Positions 9,910 through 11,914 of a stretch of 11,914 bases of DNA are shown here, piece after piece. The stretch's first letter is position 1. Every line of letters begins with the position of its first letter. The position numbers and the translations under genes are program-made. The DNA is taken from the NCBI GenBank assembly GCA_947461335.1, contig CANHLB010000028.1, forward strand, positions 1 through 11,914, read 5' to 3'. The notes beneath the pieces were generated by a model, which was not told where the DNA came from, did no database searches, and saw only the letters and a program-made list of their open reading frames with translations. This stretch comes from Burkholderiaceae bacterium. Lineage in GTDB: Bacteria; Pseudomonadota; Gammaproteobacteria; Burkholderiales; Burkholderiaceae.

Positions 9910-9955
9910 TAACCCTTAAGCTAATGACCTCTTAAGGGTAATCATTCCTTTTTTT
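9910..9955 (+). terminator. Probable transcription terminator after the decarboxylase gene
   Basis: ACCCTTAAG (9912-9920) and CTTAAGGGT (9931-9939) form a perfect 9-bp stem with a 10-base loop. Seven consecutive Ts follow at 9949-9955. The T-run begins about nine bases after the stem rather than immediately, so it is an imperfect intrinsic terminator. Its position 30 bp after the stop and just before a new promoter supports the call. Confidence 0.6.
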
Positions 9956-9964
9956 GTCTCAATC

Positions 9965-9993
9965 TTGTTCATAATATAAACTCGCCATATAAA
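9965..9993 (+). promoter_or_regulatory. Sigma70-like promoter of the sulfatase gene
   Basis: TTGTTC at 9965-9970 and TATAAA at 9988-9993 are separated by exactly 17 bases and match the sigma70 consensus well. The predicted start of transcription is near base 10000, leaving a short leader that contains the GGAG ribosome binding site (10003-10006) six bases before the ATG at 10013. Confidence 0.6.
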
Positions 9994-10012
9994 CCATTCA
10001 TTGGAGAATACG

Positions 10013-11914
10013 ATGACCATTAAAACGCCCAAAGATAACAATGAAGGCTTGAATAATTTGGCGGACTCTCAAATACCTGTTAATCAAGATCGTCGTGACT
10101 TAATGAAGTCTGCGGTTGCAATCTCTGCAGCAGCTACGCTTCCTGGTTGTGGAGGGAGCAGTAGCGGTGGAAGCAGCCTTTCAAGTTCCCAACCTAATAT
10201 TCTATTCATCTTAGTTGATGAAATGCGCTTTCCTAAGGTATTTCCAACGGGTATTAATAATGCAGCGGAATACCTTCAGCAGTTTATGCCCAATGTCTAT
10301 CGACTTTGGGATGGTGGGGTTAAATTTTCAAATCACAACTCTGCCTCAACCGCTTGCTCCCCAAGTCGCGGAGTTTTAATAACGGGTTTATATAGCCATC
10401 AGACTTGGTTTGGAACTACTTTAGTAGTTAAGCCTGGCGCAGCTACTGCCGAATCACCATCACTTCAACCTGAATTTCCAACTTATGGAAAATTGTTGGG
10501 CGCAGCTGGTTATGCAACGCCTTATATCGGCAAATGGCATTGCTCACAACCTTCGGGCCCTACTCAAGAACTGTATACATATGGTTTTCAGGGGCTCACA
10601 TACCCTGACCCGATTGCAAATAATCTTCAGGGCACATACGGGGATATGTCGGACCCAAGTTATTACTATTACAGCGATGAATATATTGCCACCCAAGCCA
10701 ATACTTGGCTCAAGGCTAAAAAATCTGGAGATCAGCCATGGTGCTTAACCGTGGGCTTCCAAAATCCACATGATCAAGAATTTTTCCCGGCCGGCACTGA
10801 ATATCAGGCTTATACCAATTACTTTGCCTCAAGCGTAACTAATCCCAATAACTACGCACAAAACCAAAACTGGACTACTGCAGCATGTGCATCGGCGCCG
10901 CTAGTCTACCCAAATATTTTAGTAAATCCACCTACCTATGCTGGTTACCCCGCAACCGTTCCCAACTGGGAATCCAAGACAACCTTAGAGGCTAGTAAGC
11001 CCACCGCACATATTTTAAATAAACAATTTTGTGAGGTCGAGTGGGGAGGCATTTCTGATAATCCTAATGCTGCATTTTCAATTATTCAGTATCCCAATGC
11101 GACTACCCCTTCCACATCGTCTTACACTTACACGCCACCATCATCATCAAATGGCCAATTAATTGGGATTGGATATTCGCCATATTCATACTGGAATAAG
11201 GCCATTAATTTATATACTTACATCCAGACTATTCTGGATGTGCAAATTGGCCGCGTATTAGATGCAATGTCACCTGATGTGCTCAAAAATACGGTAATCG
11301 TCTTTACTTCAGACCATGGAGATTATGTTGGTGCTCATGGCTTCGTCGCAGGTAAAACTTTATCGATGTATGACGAAGCCTTGCGTGTACCTTTGATCGT
11401 GAAGGATTTAACGGGGACATTTACTGGCGATACTTCGATAGTTCGTACCCAACTTACTTCATCTGTTGATTTGATGCCAATGTTGGTAGGTTTTGCGTAT
11501 AGTGGTCAAAACACATGGATGCAGGGCGACTACCAGGAGATGTATGGCAAGCGCTACAACATGTTCCCCTTGCTGAAATCGTCGAGTGTTGCCGGCTTAA
11601 CTTACGCCCTCTTTGCTTCAGACGAGGTCTGCGCTGCAGAGTTTGATTTTGCAACTGTTCCAACTGCAGATGGGCAACGAACCCCCGTCCATATTATGGG
11701 GGTTATCACTGCAAAATATAAATTGGGCGTGTATTCTAGGTGGCCTGCTGGAACAGTGCTCCCTTCACCTGATGGTCAGCAGTATGAGTATTACGATTAC
11801 TCCACTACAGGCGGTCAACAGGAAACTGCAAATACTTATTCAACTACTCCCGCAGCCAAATTAATAAAAGACGATTTGTTAAATGTATTGGTACCTACAG
11901 TTTTAGAGGCGCCA
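10013..11914 (+). CDS. Tat-exported lipoprotein sulfatase (alkaline phosphatase superfamily), 3' end beyond window
   Basis: 634 codons are open from the ATG at 10013 to the window end, with no stop reached. The N-terminus has a 26-residue leader, a twin-arginine motif DRRDLMK (R27-R28), an Ala-rich stretch, and a lipobox LPGC ending at C46, followed by a Ser/Gly linker. An envelope-anchored enzyme is predicted. Sulfatase motifs: NILFILVDEMR (metal ligand D69), CSPSR at 115-119 where C115 would be converted to formylglycine, GKWH at 173-176, and FTSDHGDYVGAHG with D434-H435. The metal-site pattern (a single N-terminal Asp followed by Glu, and a D-H pair) resembles the choline sulfatase/phosphonate monoester hydrolase branch rather than arylsulfatases with a DD pair. 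A Tyr/Asn/Pro-rich stretch of about 260 residues separates GKWH from TSDHGD. It hydrolyses a sulfate ester (or possibly a phospho-ester); the substrate is unknown. No formylglycine-generating enzyme gene lies in the window. Confidence 0.93.
   Translation, partial: MTIKTPKDNNEGLNNLADSQIPVNQDRRDLMKSAVAISAAATLPGCGGSSSGGSSLSSSQPNILFILVDEMRFPKVFPTGINNAAEYLQQFMPNVYRLWDGGVKFSNHNSASTACSPSRGVLITGLYSHQTWFGTTLVVKPGAATAESPSLQPEFPTYGKLLGAAGYATPYIGKWHCSQPSGPTQELYTYGFQGLTYPDPIANNLQGTYGDMSDPSYYYYSDEYIATQANTWLKAKKSGDQPWCLTVGFQNPHDQEFFPAGTEYQAYTNYFASSVTNPNNYAQNQNWTTAACASAPLVYPNILVNPPTYAGYPATVPNWESKTTLEASKPTAHILNKQFCEVEWGGISDNPNAAFSIIQYPNATTPSTSSYTYTPPSSSNGQLIGIGYSPYSYWNKAINLYTYIQTILDVQIGRVLDAMSPDVLKNTVIVFTSDHGDYVGAHGFVAGKTLSMYDEALRVPLIVKDLTGTFTGDTSIVRTQLTSSVDLMPMLVGFAYSGQNTWMQGDYQEMYGKRYNMFPLLKSSSVAGLTYALFASDEVCAAEFDFATVPTADGQRTPVHIMGVITAKYKLGVYSRWPAGTVLPSPDGQQYEYYDYSTTGGQQETANTYSTTPAAKLIKDDLLNVLVPTVLEAP

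Noticed and set aside
10485..10748. An 87-residue plus-strand frame inside the sulfatase region
   Set aside because: The main frame here carries the sulfatase GKWH motif and is continuous from 10013; the alternative frame is a shadow.

Overview
The window looks like the chromosome of a betaproteobacterium of the Burkholderiales. A small-genome, moderate-GC freshwater genus such as Polynucleobacter is the best guess. The reasons are the intermediate base composition, the DUF3460-scpA-panC cluster next to metG, the short dcd followed directly by a large fold-type-I basic amino acid decarboxylase, and compact gene packing. The genus is an inference from gene content, not from a marker gene.

Region 1 (1-2259, + strand) holds the 3' end of an RCC1-repeat (beta-propeller) gene. 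Eight bases later comes a Tat-exported lipoprotein of the multicopper oxidase fold. The oxidase has lost the type 1 copper cysteine and three histidine ligands, so it is probably not a working laccase or cuproxidase. Region 2 (2269-5948, - strand) is a housekeeping block read metG, DUF3460, scpA, panC. The last three genes overlap end to start (8 bp and 4 bp) and look translationally coupled. metG is the short form without the C-terminal tRNA-binding/dimerisation domain. A small inverted repeat sits at the convergent end of regions 1 and 2.

Region 3 (6101-9879, + strand) holds an FdhD-type formate dehydrogenase accessory protein with only one of the two usual active-site cysteines, then dCTP deaminase (dcd), then an arginine/lysine/ornithine decarboxylase. 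A stem-loop with a T-run follows. Region 4 (9965 to the window end) starts with a good sigma70-like promoter and a ribosome binding site. It encodes a large Tat lipoprotein sulfatase with the CSPSR formylglycine site; the reading frame is still open at the right edge.

The middle block is ordinary core metabolism: pantothenate, chromosome condensation, Met-tRNA charging, formate dehydrogenase maturation, dUMP supply and polyamine or acid response. The two flanks carry cell-envelope genes with a more accessory character. No RNA genes, insertion sequences or CRISPR arrays were seen. The most unusual items are the RCC1/copper-less multicopper oxidase pair, the one-cysteine FdhD, and the exported sulfatase whose metal-site pattern resembles the choline sulfatase/phosphonate monoester hydrolase branch.
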